Assembly: GCF_000517625.1 (NCBI RefSeq)
Contig: NZ_CP007056.1
Location: 496,001-560,000, forward strand
DNA: 64,000 nucleotides
Direction of reading: 5' to 3'
DNA from: Halostagnicola larsenii XH-48
GTDB taxonomy: Archaea > Halobacteriota > Halobacteria > Halobacteriales > Natrialbaceae
Under the pieces are notes generated by a model. The model was not told where the DNA came from and made no database searches. It was given only the letters and a program-made list of their open reading frames with translations. This document shows positions 17,757 to 25,892 of the stretch, piece after piece. The first letter of the stretch is position 1. Every line of letters begins with the position of its first letter. The position numbers were made by a program, and so were the translations under genes.

Positions 17757-18593
17757 ATGAACGTACTGGTAACTGGCACCTACGGCCGATGCGGTACCGC
17801 AATCATCGATCACTTACACGACGACGATCGGTACGAGTTTACGTACTATAATCGCTCAGACCGCGAAGAGGGACCCTACAGCGGCTACGATACTGTCGTC
17901 GGCGACATCGCGGACTACGAGACGCTTCGGGACGCCTGCGAGGGGCAAGACGCCATCATCCACCTCGCGGCCTACCCCTACACCGACGGCGACTGGGGCG
18001 ACATCTTCGAACCCAACATCATCGGCATGTACAACGTCCTCGAGGCCGCCCGCGAGGCCGAAGTGGAGTCCATCATTTTCGGGTCGACCAATCACGTGAT
18101 GGGGATGTACGAACTCGAGAACGCCCCCGAAATCTACGAGCGCGATCACGACCTCGTGATCGACCATACCGATCCCGTTCGTCCGGATTCGTACTACGGG
18201 GCCTCCAAGAGCTTCGGCGAGGACCTCGGTCGGTACTACGTCGAGGGCGGCGAGTACCCGAAGCAGTTCTACGCGATCCGGATCTGTAGCGTGCGGATGC
18301 CCGAGTACGACCATCCCTACGGAGACGCCGAAATCCACGTTGCCGAGGGCGAGTTCGAGCGGGGCAGCGACGAGTACGAAGAGCAGGTCGCCCGGATGAA
18401 AGCAACCTGGCAATCCCGCCGTGACTTCGCCCACCAGATCGACTGCTGTCTGCAGGACGACAGCGTCGCGTTCGACGTGTTCAGCGGCGTCAGCGACAAC
18501 CGCCGGCGCTGGTACGACTTGGAGCACGCTCGAGCGCGCATCGGCTACGATCCGCAGGACGACGGCGAGGAGTGGGACGCGCCGCCGGAGTAA
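17757..18593 (+). CDS. udh: uronate dehydrogenase (NAD-dependent, extended SDR fold)
   Basis: 278 aa from MNVLVTGTYGRCG; an ATG two codons upstream is also possible. Rossmann motif TGTYGRCGTA, NAD-binding VVGDIAD and HLAAYPYT, the substrate motif FGSTNHVMGMYE, and catalytic YYGASK (Tyr and Lys). These match bacterial Udh, which oxidises D-galacturonate or D-glucuronate to the aldaro-lactone in the cytoplasm. The genes around it (cycloisomerase, KdgD, metallohydrolase, semialdehyde dehydrogenase) make the oxidative hexuronate route. A second, divergent copy is cut by the right edge of the window. The substrate preference between galacturonate and glucuronate cannot be read from the sequence. 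Confidence 0.88.
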   Translation: MNVLVTGTYGRCGTAIIDHLHDDDRYEFTYYNRSDREEGPYSGYDTVVGDIADYETLRDACEGQDAIIHLAAYPYTDGDWGDIFEPNIIGMYNVLEAAREAEVESIIFGSTNHVMGMYELENAPEIYERDHDLVIDHTDPVRPDSYYGASKSFGEDLGRYYVEGGEYPKQFYAIRICSVRMPEYDHPYGDAEIHVAEGEFERGSDEYEEQVARMKATWQSRRDFAHQIDCCLQDDSVAFDVFSGVSDNRRRWYDLEHARARIGYDPQDDGEEWDAPPE

Positions 18594-18805
18594 GCGGGAT
18601 TTCTCTTCTCCCGGATACTCCGACATGTCCGACACACCAGCCTGCAGATAGGCCCGACACACCAGTCCGCCGATCTGGCGACAGGCCGAGGATGCACGGA
18701 TCGTTCCTGGCACGAACGCGTCGAAAGGTTTAGGCGGGCTCGAGCGGATCGGATTCGTATGGTTCGAACGAGCGGCCGAGCCGACGGACAGTGCCGGGTG
18801 AAACG

Positions 18806-19657
18806 ATGACGATCAACAGCGACTGGGGCAGGTGGTGGACCCGAGAGGACCTGTACGGGCCCTCGGTCGACGGCGTATCGATGTGGTTTCTCGGGGTCAC
18901 CGGCTGGGCGATCAGAACGCCGGAGGCGACGATATTCATCGATCCGTACTTCAGCACCGAGCGGGACCGCGAGTACATCGCCCGGATGCCGCCGGTGCCG
19001 ATGGAGCCCCAGTGGGCGGAATCCTGCGATGGAGTCTTCTGTACGCACGATCACCGCGATCACTTCTGGCCGCCGTCGTTCGGGCCATTGCTGGACCACG
19101 GCGGGTCTGTCCACGCGCCGGCCGAGTGCTACGAGAACCACGACGTGAGCGAGATTCCGACGGATCAGCAGGTAGCCGCCGAACCCGGTGACAGCTACGA
19201 AATCGGCGATCTGACGATCCACATCCGGGACGGCCGCGATCCGGACGCCGACGGCAGCGTCACCTACGTCCTCGAGCACGAGGCGGGGACCATCTTCCAC
19301 GGCGGCGACAACCGTCCGTGCGACGCGTTCTACGATGTCGGCGAGGAGTTCGATATCGACGTGGGGATGCTTTCGTACGGGACCACGGGCCGCCTCTCGG
19401 CCGACAGCGACGCGACTGGCCGGAAACTGTACAACGACGCTACAGACGTGGTCGAGGCCGCGAACGCCCTCGAGCTCGACCGACTGGTGCCGACCCACTG
19501 GCGGCGCTGGCGGTCGATTCAGGCAGATCCCCATGCGCTTTCGACCGCCGCGACGACCTTCGAGTACCCCCGCGTGATCGAAACCGTCGAAGTCGGGGAC
19601 CGGCTTCGGCTCGGCCAGCCCGGCGTAGTGCCGCCGACCCGCCTCGAGGGTGAGTAA
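18806..19657 (+). CDS. UlaG-like metallo-beta-lactamase-fold hydrolase, lactonase candidate
   Basis: 283 aa from the ATG at 18806, which has GGGTGA just upstream; an ATG five codons earlier is possible. Metal ligands are clear: CTHDHRDHFW (HxHxDH), then HGGDNRPCD and a late PTHWRRW His. The fold matches UlaG, the L-ascorbate-6-phosphate lactonase, and other metal-dependent lactone hydrolases. Placed after udh and before the semialdehyde dehydrogenase, it is a good candidate for opening the aldaro-lactone or keto-deoxy-lactone formed in hexuronate oxidation. No signal peptide. The lactonase role is inference; the fold assignment is firm. Confidence 0.75.
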   Translation: MTINSDWGRWWTREDLYGPSVDGVSMWFLGVTGWAIRTPEATIFIDPYFSTERDREYIARMPPVPMEPQWAESCDGVFCTHDHRDHFWPPSFGPLLDHGGSVHAPAECYENHDVSEIPTDQQVAAEPGDSYEIGDLTIHIRDGRDPDADGSVTYVLEHEAGTIFHGGDNRPCDAFYDVGEEFDIDVGMLSYGTTGRLSADSDATGRKLYNDATDVVEAANALELDRLVPTHWRRWRSIQADPHALSTAATTFEYPRVIETVEVGDRLRLGQPGVVPPTRLEGE

Positions 19658-19851
19658 GGCGATTACGCGGTGATTCCTCGAGACGCGGTTGGGTACGCGT
19701 CTTCGTCGAGAGAACTTTTGATATCGATCTCGAGCGGCGTCGACTGAACGGTTCGAAGAGGAAACAGCCCGAAGAACGAATCGGCGATGCAATCACCGAG
19801 TACCGTCGAAAACGAGACTAGTTGCGATGGGACAGATCGTCGACCGCGACG

Positions 19852-21306
19852 CTAGTAGTTCATGTAGACCGTCTTCGTCGACGTGAAGAAGGCCAGACCG
19901 GCGTCACCCTGTTCGCGGTAGGTGTCCGTCGAAGACTGTTTGTAACCGCCGAATGGGACGTGTAGCTCGAGGCCGGTCGTCTTCTCGTTGACCTTCGCGA
20001 CGCCGGATTCGACGTTTTCGGCGAACTGGTTGGCTTCAGAGAGATCCTGCGTGATAATGCTCGCCGAGAGGCCGTAGTCGACGTCGTTTGCCACCTCGAG
20101 GCCCTCCTCGAAGCTGCTGACCTTCAACACTGCCAGCACCGGACCGAAGACCTCCTCCTGAGCGATGCGCATGTCGTTCGTCACGTCAGAGAAGACGGCT
20201 GGTTCGACGTAGTAGCCGTCGTCGTACTCCCCGCCAGTGAGTCGCTCGCCACCGGTCTCGAGGGTCGCACCGTCTTCTTCCGCCGCGATATCGACGTACT
20301 CGAGGGTCCCGTCCAATTCGCTTTGCGTGACGTGAGGGCCCATGTCGACGTCTTCGAGCCCGGAGCCGATCTCGATCGATTCGGCGTAGTCGACGATGCC
20401 GGCGACGAACTCGTCGTAAACGTCTTCGTGGACGATTGCCCGAGAGCAGGCGGTACAGGCCTGACCCGTGACGCCGAACGCGCCCGCGCCGACGATGTCG
20501 ACGGCTTCGCCGACGTCTGCGCTTGGCATCACAACTGTCGGATTCTTCCCGCCCATCTCACACTGGACGCGCTTGAGGTCGTCCGCGGCGGCCTGCGCGA
20601 CGTGGGTTCCGACGGCGGTCGATCCCGTAAAGGAGACGGCGTCGACGCCCTCGTGATCGGTAAGGACGCCGCCGGCTTCGCTCCCGGAGCCGGTGACGTA
20701 GTTCGCGACGCCGTCCGGCAATCCCGCCTCGTCGAGCGCCTCGAGTAACTTCCAGGCGACGGTCGGGGCCGCCGAGGCGGGTTTGAGGACGGCCGTGTTA
20801 CCGGCCGCGAGGGCGGGAGCGAGTTTCCACGCCGGAATGGCGATGGGGTAGTTCCACGGCGTAATCAACGCGACGGTTCCCAGCGGTTCGTGTTTGGTGT
20901 AGAGTTCTTTGTCCGTGCCGCTGGGTGACTTGACAGTGCCGCCGAGGTCGCTGGCTTTCTGTGCGTAGTAATAAAATATATCGATGGCTCGCTGGACCTC
21001 GCCGCCAGCTTCGCCGAGCGTCTTGCCCTCCTCGCGGGTCAGCGTCTCGGCGAGTTCGTCGCGCTGGTCCTCGAGGATCTGTGCCGTTTCCTGCAGAATC
21101 GCTCCCCGTTCCGGGCCGGGGGTCGACGACCACTCGTCCTCTGCGGCGACGGCTGCCTCGACCGCTTGCTCGGCGTCTTCGGCGGTCGACGACTGAAACT
21201 CGCCGACGACTTCGTCAGTATTTGCGGGATTTAGTACCTCAAACGAGTCTCCGGAACGTGATTCGACCCACTCTCCGTCGATGTAGTTACGGTGTACTGT
21301 CGGCAT
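19852..21306 (-). CDS. aldehyde dehydrogenase, probable alpha-ketoglutarate semialdehyde dehydrogenase (hexuronate branch)
   Basis: 484 aa from MPTVHRNYIDGEW. ALDH superfamily: ITPWNYP, FTGSTAVG (NAD binding), CEMGGKNP (catalytic Glu region), GQACTACSRA (nucleophile Cys) and EEVFGPVLAV. It is closely similar along its length to the xacF product at 39262, including shared stretches such as GEVQRAIDIFYYYA and VNEKTTGLELHVPFGG. That paralogue oxidises alpha-ketoglutarate semialdehyde to alpha-ketoglutarate. This copy sits in the hexuronate block and probably performs the same last step there. Its promoter region faces the gene at 21445. Confidence 0.82.
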   Translation of the reverse strand: MPTVHRNYIDGEWVESRSGDSFEVLNPANTDEVVGEFQSSTAEDAEQAVEAAVAAEDEWSSTPGPERGAILQETAQILEDQRDELAETLTREEGKTLGEAGGEVQRAIDIFYYYAQKASDLGGTVKSPSGTDKELYTKHEPLGTVALITPWNYPIAIPAWKLAPALAAGNTAVLKPASAAPTVAWKLLEALDEAGLPDGVANYVTGSGSEAGGVLTDHEGVDAVSFTGSTAVGTHVAQAAADDLKRVQCEMGGKNPTVVMPSADVGEAVDIVGAGAFGVTGQACTACSRAIVHEDVYDEFVAGIVDYAESIEIGSGLEDVDMGPHVTQSELDGTLEYVDIAAEEDGATLETGGERLTGGEYDDGYYVEPAVFSDVTNDMRIAQEEVFGPVLAVLKVSSFEEGLEVANDVDYGLSASIITQDLSEANQFAENVESGVAKVNEKTTGLELHVPFGGYKQSSTDTYREQGDAGLAFFTSTKTVYMNY

Positions 21307-21411
21307 TCGAACTAGTGATTTCGCTCTACCCAATACCAAGATTCGTCTTGCGGCAATATTTTCACCTGCGATGCGAACGATCCGAAGCGGATCGGCAGCA
21401 CAAACCCTAAC

Positions 21412-21424
21412 TAATTTATACAGG
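21412..21424 (+). promoter_or_regulatory. TATA promoter identical in core to the one at 14092
   Basis: TAATTTATACAGG starts 33 bases before the ATG at 21445 and repeats the 13-base core seen before the sugar-acid dehydratase gene at 14124. It supports 21445, not 21424, as the start. Confidence 0.5.
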
Positions 21425-21444
21425 TGAGACGAATCAACGTGGTA

Positions 21445-21735
21445 ATGGGTTCCACGCAGCGTTCGAGCGATCCGGATGAGATGTCTCGAGTACAAGAAGT
21501 GGGTTCGACGATCCGTGAAACAGTCGTCGAACCGGTGTATAACGTTCTCGAGCCAGTTCTCGAACCGCTTGCCGGCTCTGTCCTGTTAAAGCTCGCGGCA
21601 ATGGGGATGCTCCTGTTCGCCCTCGGTGCACTCCGCAGCGTCGGAGTCTGGGCCGCGATCCTCGCTGTCTGGGGATTCGGACTCATGCTCGTCGGCTTCG
21701 GGTGCTACGGACTGATCTGGTTGCAACGCAACTGA
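21445..21735 (+). CDS. small two-helix membrane protein, unknown function
   Basis: 96 aa from MGSTQRSSDPDEM. An acidic N-terminus is followed by a short proline/glutamate-containing stretch and two membrane helices (around SVLLKLAAMGMLLFALGAL and WAAILAVWGFGLMLVGFG). No family recognised. A TATA box at the leaderless distance and in-frame acidic codon use support a real gene. It shares its promoter core with the sugar-acid dehydratase at 14124 and is divergent from the semialdehyde dehydrogenase, so it may be co-regulated with hexuronate genes. Function unknown. Confidence 0.6.
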   Translation: MGSTQRSSDPDEMSRVQEVGSTIRETVVEPVYNVLEPVLEPLAGSVLLKLAAMGMLLFALGALRSVGVWAAILAVWGFGLMLVGFGCYGLIWLQRN

Positions 21736-21847
21736 TCAGCTCCGTCTCTGGATCGGCCAAAATATGCATCAATCGAGCGTGATCGAGCACGCGGCTTCCG
21801 CTTAAGACCATGTCCGAGTTGTTAGCATCCATTATACAACAGTCACG

Positions 21848-22282
21848 TTAGCGCTGCATGAGTTGGGAAACGTTTTGCTCGCCCGCACGGCGCTCAAGCG
21901 AGAGTCCCTCTATTTTCCGGATCGTTATTTCCCCGAGGACGTTGACCTCACAGCCTTCCTCGAGGTGGCCGCCGACGGTTCGGTCGCCGTCGAACGCGGT
22001 CACGTGAAGGTGGGGTTCGCCGTTGGCGATAACGCCGTTGATGTCGGTCACCTCCCAGGCACCCTCGAGCTCGAGGTCGACGTTCCGATCGGACTGCTCG
22101 TCGGGGAGATCAGTCCGATCGACGTAGTGGATATTCAGCGTGCTGAAGGTGCCGATCCCCGTGACGACCGCGCCGGTGTCGACCGCGTGTTCCTCGCAGG
22201 CGCGTTCGATCGACTCGAGGGCCATGTCGCCACGGTCGAGGCGAACGATAACGTGTCCGTCGCTGGATTCGAACGATTCCAT
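21848..22282 (-). CDS. PPC/DUF296-domain protein
   Basis: 144 aa from MESFESSDGHVIVRLDRGD. The PPC (DUF296) fold is shown by HVIVRLDRG, the GAVVTGIGTFSTL strand, and GEPHLHVTAFDGD with two metal-like His residues, followed by GGHLEEGCEVNVL. Prokaryotic single-domain members form trimers; some are called DNA-binding by homology to plant AT-hook proteins, but this one has no AT-hook. It is divergent from a Gfo/Idh/MocA gene across 120 bases. The role is unknown; regulatory or small-molecule binding are both possible. Confidence 0.8.
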   Translation of the reverse strand: MESFESSDGHVIVRLDRGDMALESIERACEEHAVDTGAVVTGIGTFSTLNIHYVDRTDLPDEQSDRNVDLELEGAWEVTDINGVIANGEPHLHVTAFDGDRTVGGHLEEGCEVNVLGEITIRKIEGLSLERRAGEQNVSQLMQR

Positions 22283-22402
22283 GACCGTCTGTGAAACCGC
22301 CGGCGGAATAAACCTTGACACTGCGGCAGTAGTGGGCGCGCCGGCGAACAAACTCGAAGGGGCCAAGCTTGAAGTGCAATCGAGCAGTCGGTTCACTATC
22401 GC

Positions 22403-23398
22403 ATGGAACCTATCAGGTACGGAATCGTCGGTGCGACGGGATTCGGAGCCAATCACGCGCAGGCGGTCGCGGCCGTAGACGGTGCCGAGGTCGTCGCGGG
22501 AACGGCGCGAACCGCGGACTCGGTCGCATCGTTCGAAGCGGATCACGACGCGGCGGGATACACGGACTACGAGGAACTGCTCGAGTCCGAGTCGCTCGAT
22601 GCGATCAGCATCTGTACGCCGTCGGGCACCCACGCCGAAATCGCGGTGGCCGCCGCCGAAGCCGGGGTTCACGTCCTCTCGGAGAAACCGCTCGACGTCT
22701 ACGTAGAGCGCGTCGACCGGATGATCGAGGCCGCGGATCGAAACGACGTTCGCCTCGGTGGGATCTTCCAGCGACGGTTCACGCCGGAACGTTGGACCGC
22801 CCGCCAGTGGGTCGAGGAAGGCCGGTTCGGCGACCTGCTGCTCGCTGATACGGCGATCAAGTGGCACCGCCCACAGCGCTACTACGAGGATCACTGGCAC
22901 GGAAGCCGCGACCTCGACGGCGGCGTTCTCATCCAGCAGGCGATCCACTTCGTCGACCTCCTCCAGTGGCTGGGCAGCGATATCGAGCGCGTAACTGCGG
23001 ACACGAAAACGGTGGCACACGAGATGGAGTGCGAAGACGTTGCCACCGTCAGCGTTCGGTTCGAAAACGGCGCTCAAGGTACCATCGTTGCGACGACCGG
23101 CGTGAAAGGCGGACGAGAGCGCGTCGAACTGAACGGAACAGCCGGCTCGTACAACTCCGGCACGTTCGTCCTCGAGGACGAAATTGTCGAGCCGACGCTC
23201 GAAGAACCGCCGTGTGGGACGGGGCTCGAGGGGCAGATTCGAGACTTTATCGCAGCAGTCCGCGAGGACCGCGAACCGATCGTTAGCGGACGGGATGCCC
23301 GCAAAGCGGTCGAAGTCGTGCTCGCTTCCTACGCATCGGCCACGCTCGATCGGCCGGTACGAGTCGACGAGGTCCGTGACGTGGCAGAACACACCTAG
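22403..23398 (+). CDS. Gfo/Idh/MocA family sugar oxidoreductase
   Basis: 331 aa. N-terminal Rossmann motif GIVGATGFGANHA, then SICTPSGTHAE, the conserved SEKPLDV lysine, and a C-terminal domain with GGVLIQQAIHFVDLLQWL whose His is the usual catalytic residue. Family members oxidise or reduce free sugars using NAD(P). It is distinct from the xylose dehydrogenase at 35376 and from the pair at 8060-9760. Neighbours are the PPC protein and the multidomain lyase, so the substrate is likely a pectic monosaccharide, not determined. The upstream region is GC-rich and lacks a strong TATA box. Confidence 0.8.
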   Translation: MEPIRYGIVGATGFGANHAQAVAAVDGAEVVAGTARTADSVASFEADHDAAGYTDYEELLESESLDAISICTPSGTHAEIAVAAAEAGVHVLSEKPLDVYVERVDRMIEAADRNDVRLGGIFQRRFTPERWTARQWVEEGRFGDLLLADTAIKWHRPQRYYEDHWHGSRDLDGGVLIQQAIHFVDLLQWLGSDIERVTADTKTVAHEMECEDVATVSVRFENGAQGTIVATTGVKGGRERVELNGTAGSYNSGTFVLEDEIVEPTLEEPPCGTGLEGQIRDFIAAVREDREPIVSGRDARKAVEVVLASYASATLDRPVRVDEVRDVAEHT

Positions 23399-23617
23399 GA
23401 GACATAACACAGAATACCGTTCGGGATCGTCCTAGGGAGATTCTGGGAGACAAAAACCATCTGAGTTCGATTGTCAGTAGAGCTACTCGTTCTCGAATTC
23501 AGAAGTGGTCGAGTTTAGATCGTATACGTTCAGCCGGTAGAAGGACTCAATCCGGAGATTAGAGAGAAATCTAATTCAAACAACATATACGAAGGCCAGA
23601 GAATCGAGAAGAAAAGA

Positions 23618-23637
23618 TTTAACAGTAATAGTGATTA
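23618..23637 (+). promoter_or_regulatory. promoter and variant of the shared lyase motif
   Basis: TTTAAC (23618-23623), 7 bases, then GTGATTA (23631-23637), which begins 28 bases before the lyase ATG at 23659. Closely resembles the TTATTA-N8-GTGATAC elements before the other two lyase genes. Confidence 0.45.
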
Positions 23638-23658
23638 CCACTCTCATGGTGTTAGATA

Positions 23659-25866
23659 ATGGCACACAAAAGACGGTCAGTCCTTCGAGCGATCGGTGTG
23701 AGTACCCTCGGGATCACTGCGGCGGCGTTGTCCAGCGGAACGGCCGCGGCAGCGACCATCATCACGATTCGCGGCGGTGGAACGGATATCTGGAACACGG
23801 AAGACGCGTTCCACTTCTATTCGGACGAGGTCAGCGGGGACTTCGACGTCGAAGTACGGAACACCTACCTCGAGAATACGGACGCCAACGCGAAAACGGG
23901 GATCATGTTCCGGGAGTCGATGGATCCGGCGTCGAAGAACGTGATGCTTCGGCGCACGCCAAACGGCGAGGCGTCGCTGCAGTGGCGACCCGAAGACGGA
24001 GCCGAAACGGTCAGCACGACATCGGGGGGCGAAGACGAGAGCGAGGTCGATGGCGGCAGCTTAGAGGCCGAGTGGCTGCGCCTGCGCCGAAGCGGCGACA
24101 CCATCGAAGCGTACGGCTCGAGCGATGGCGACGACTGGACGCTGATCGCCGACATCGATACGGACCAACTCGAGTTGAGCGACGATGCGTACGTCGGCAT
24201 ACCGGTCACGAGCCACGACACAGGAACACTCTGTACCGCAGAAGTGCGCGATCTGTCGGGAATCGACCCGAACGATAGCCGCGATATCGGCGATATCGAA
24301 GCCAATGGTGACGTCGATGTCGCGGAGGGCGTCCCGTTCGTATCGACCGGCGACGCGACCGACGTGACGGCTACGTCGGCGACCGTAGGCGGTGAACTAA
24401 CCGACCTTGGCGGTGCCGACTCGGCCGAGTGTTACGTCGAGTATCGGGAGGTCCCGACCGAGGCGTGGACGGAAACCGAGAGACAGACGCTAGCGGAACC
24501 CGGCGAGTTCCAGGTCCACCTCGAGGACCTCACGAGCAGGCGCTACTACGAGTACCGTGCGGCTATCGAGACCAGCGACGGCGACGGCGCAAACGGCTCG
24601 TCGGAAACGTTCGGGACACCGAGTCGCTGGAACGGCCCAACGATCCGAAAGGGGCCGGACAGCGCGTCGAACGTCGATCTCGCGGACGGGTTCGCAGATC
24701 CCGCACCGTGGTTGGACGACGACACGCCCGTCATTAAAATACGCGAGCCGACGCGGCAACAGCTATCGGCCGCACTCAGCGTCGACGGGCCGCGCCTCGT
24801 CGTCTTCGAAACGAGCGGCGTGATCGACCTCGAGCAACAGCGCCTGACGGTGACGGGCGACGAACTGTATATCGCCGGTCAGACGGCCCCATCGCCGGGC
24901 ATCACGCTCGTTCAGGGTGATCTCTGGATCGACGCCAACGACTGCGTGATTCAACACATCAGGGTCCGGCCGGGCGATGCCAACCTGACAGAAGAGAGCG
25001 ACTGGGAGCCCGACGCGATCAGAACGGGAGACGGGACCGAGAACAACGTCATCGATCACTGCACGACGACCTGGGGCGTCGACGAGAACCTTTCGGTCGG
25101 CTACGAGACGCAGAATACGACGGTGTCGAACTGCCTGGTCGCGGAACCGCTGCAGGACGCGACCCACCACAAGGGCGACCACGGGTACGGCTCGCTGATC
25201 GGCGACGATTCGGAGAACGTCACCCTCGCGGGGAACGTCTGGGCGCACAACTACGACCGGAATCCGCGGCTCAAAGAGGGGACCCGATCCGTCGTCGCGA
25301 ACAACGTCATGTACCACTATCGGGACGGCATCTGGATGGATCCCGACACGGAGGCCAGCATCGAGGGCAACGTCTTCAGGCGGCCGGTCAGCGACCAGCC
25401 AAATATCTTCGGCGACGGAACTGCGGCCGTCGTCGACAACGTCCTCGAGGACGCGGACAACCCGATAGTCGGCGACGGCATCTCGGAGGTCGACTCGCGA
25501 CCGCTGTGGCCGGAGGAACTCGACGTGCTACCGTCGGAAGCCGTCCTCGAGCACAACCTCAAACACGTCGGCGCACGTCCTGCCGACCGAACGGAGGCGG
25601 ACGAACGCGTGCTCGAGCAGCTCGTTACGGGCGAGGGATCGTATATCGATAGCCAGGAGGAGGTCGGCGGCTACCCCGACCTCGAGGAGAACACGTGGCC
25701 GATTCGCGTGCCCCAGAGCGCGACGCACGCGTGGCTCCGTGCGAAAGCTCGGTTCGTCGAAAAGTCAAACTGGTTTGGGCCGGGGCTGGGTGACGGACGC
25801 GGGCATCGAGACGACCACGGACATCGTGGGTCGGACAATCGATCCCGCGAGCATCCCAAACATTAA
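23659..25866 (+). CDS. Tat-exported multidomain pectate lyase-like protein (YesU-like + one FN3-like + PL1)
   Basis: 735 aa. Tat signal RRSVLRAIG with cleavage near residue 31. Residues 33 to about 200 match the concanavalin-like domain of the 790-aa paralogue (GTDIWNTEDAFHF, AKTGIMFRES, YVGIPVTSH). One FN3-like repeat spans about 227-322. The PL1 beta-helix follows from about residue 340, with IAGQTAPSPGITL, VIDHCTTTWGVDENLSV (Asp retained) and YDRNPRLKEG. After the lyase core is an unusual His/Asp/Arg/Gly-rich tail of about 29 residues (GRGHRDDHGHRGSDNR). The gene after it, 26 bases away, encodes an unrecognised protein and is probably co-transcribed. Function: extracellular pectate cleavage, inferred from the family. 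Confidence 0.87.
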   Translation: MAHKRRSVLRAIGVSTLGITAAALSSGTAAAATIITIRGGGTDIWNTEDAFHFYSDEVSGDFDVEVRNTYLENTDANAKTGIMFRESMDPASKNVMLRRTPNGEASLQWRPEDGAETVSTTSGGEDESEVDGGSLEAEWLRLRRSGDTIEAYGSSDGDDWTLIADIDTDQLELSDDAYVGIPVTSHDTGTLCTAEVRDLSGIDPNDSRDIGDIEANGDVDVAEGVPFVSTGDATDVTATSATVGGELTDLGGADSAECYVEYREVPTEAWTETERQTLAEPGEFQVHLEDLTSRRYYEYRAAIETSDGDGANGSSETFGTPSRWNGPTIRKGPDSASNVDLADGFADPAPWLDDDTPVIKIREPTRQQLSAALSVDGPRLVVFETSGVIDLEQQRLTVTGDELYIAGQTAPSPGITLVQGDLWIDANDCVIQHIRVRPGDANLTEESDWEPDAIRTGDGTENNVIDHCTTTWGVDENLSVGYETQNTTVSNCLVAEPLQDATHHKGDHGYGSLIGDDSENVTLAGNVWAHNYDRNPRLKEGTRSVVANNVMYHYRDGIWMDPDTEASIEGNVFRRPVSDQPNIFGDGTAAVVDNVLEDADNPIVGDGISEVDSRPLWPEELDVLPSEAVLEHNLKHVGARPADRTEADERVLEQLVTGEGSYIDSQEEVGGYPDLEENTWPIRVPQSATHAWLRAKARFVEKSNWFGPGLGDGRGHRDDHGHRGSDNRSREHPKH

Positions 25867-25892
25867 TTCGTCGGAACGACCCTGCATTGGGT

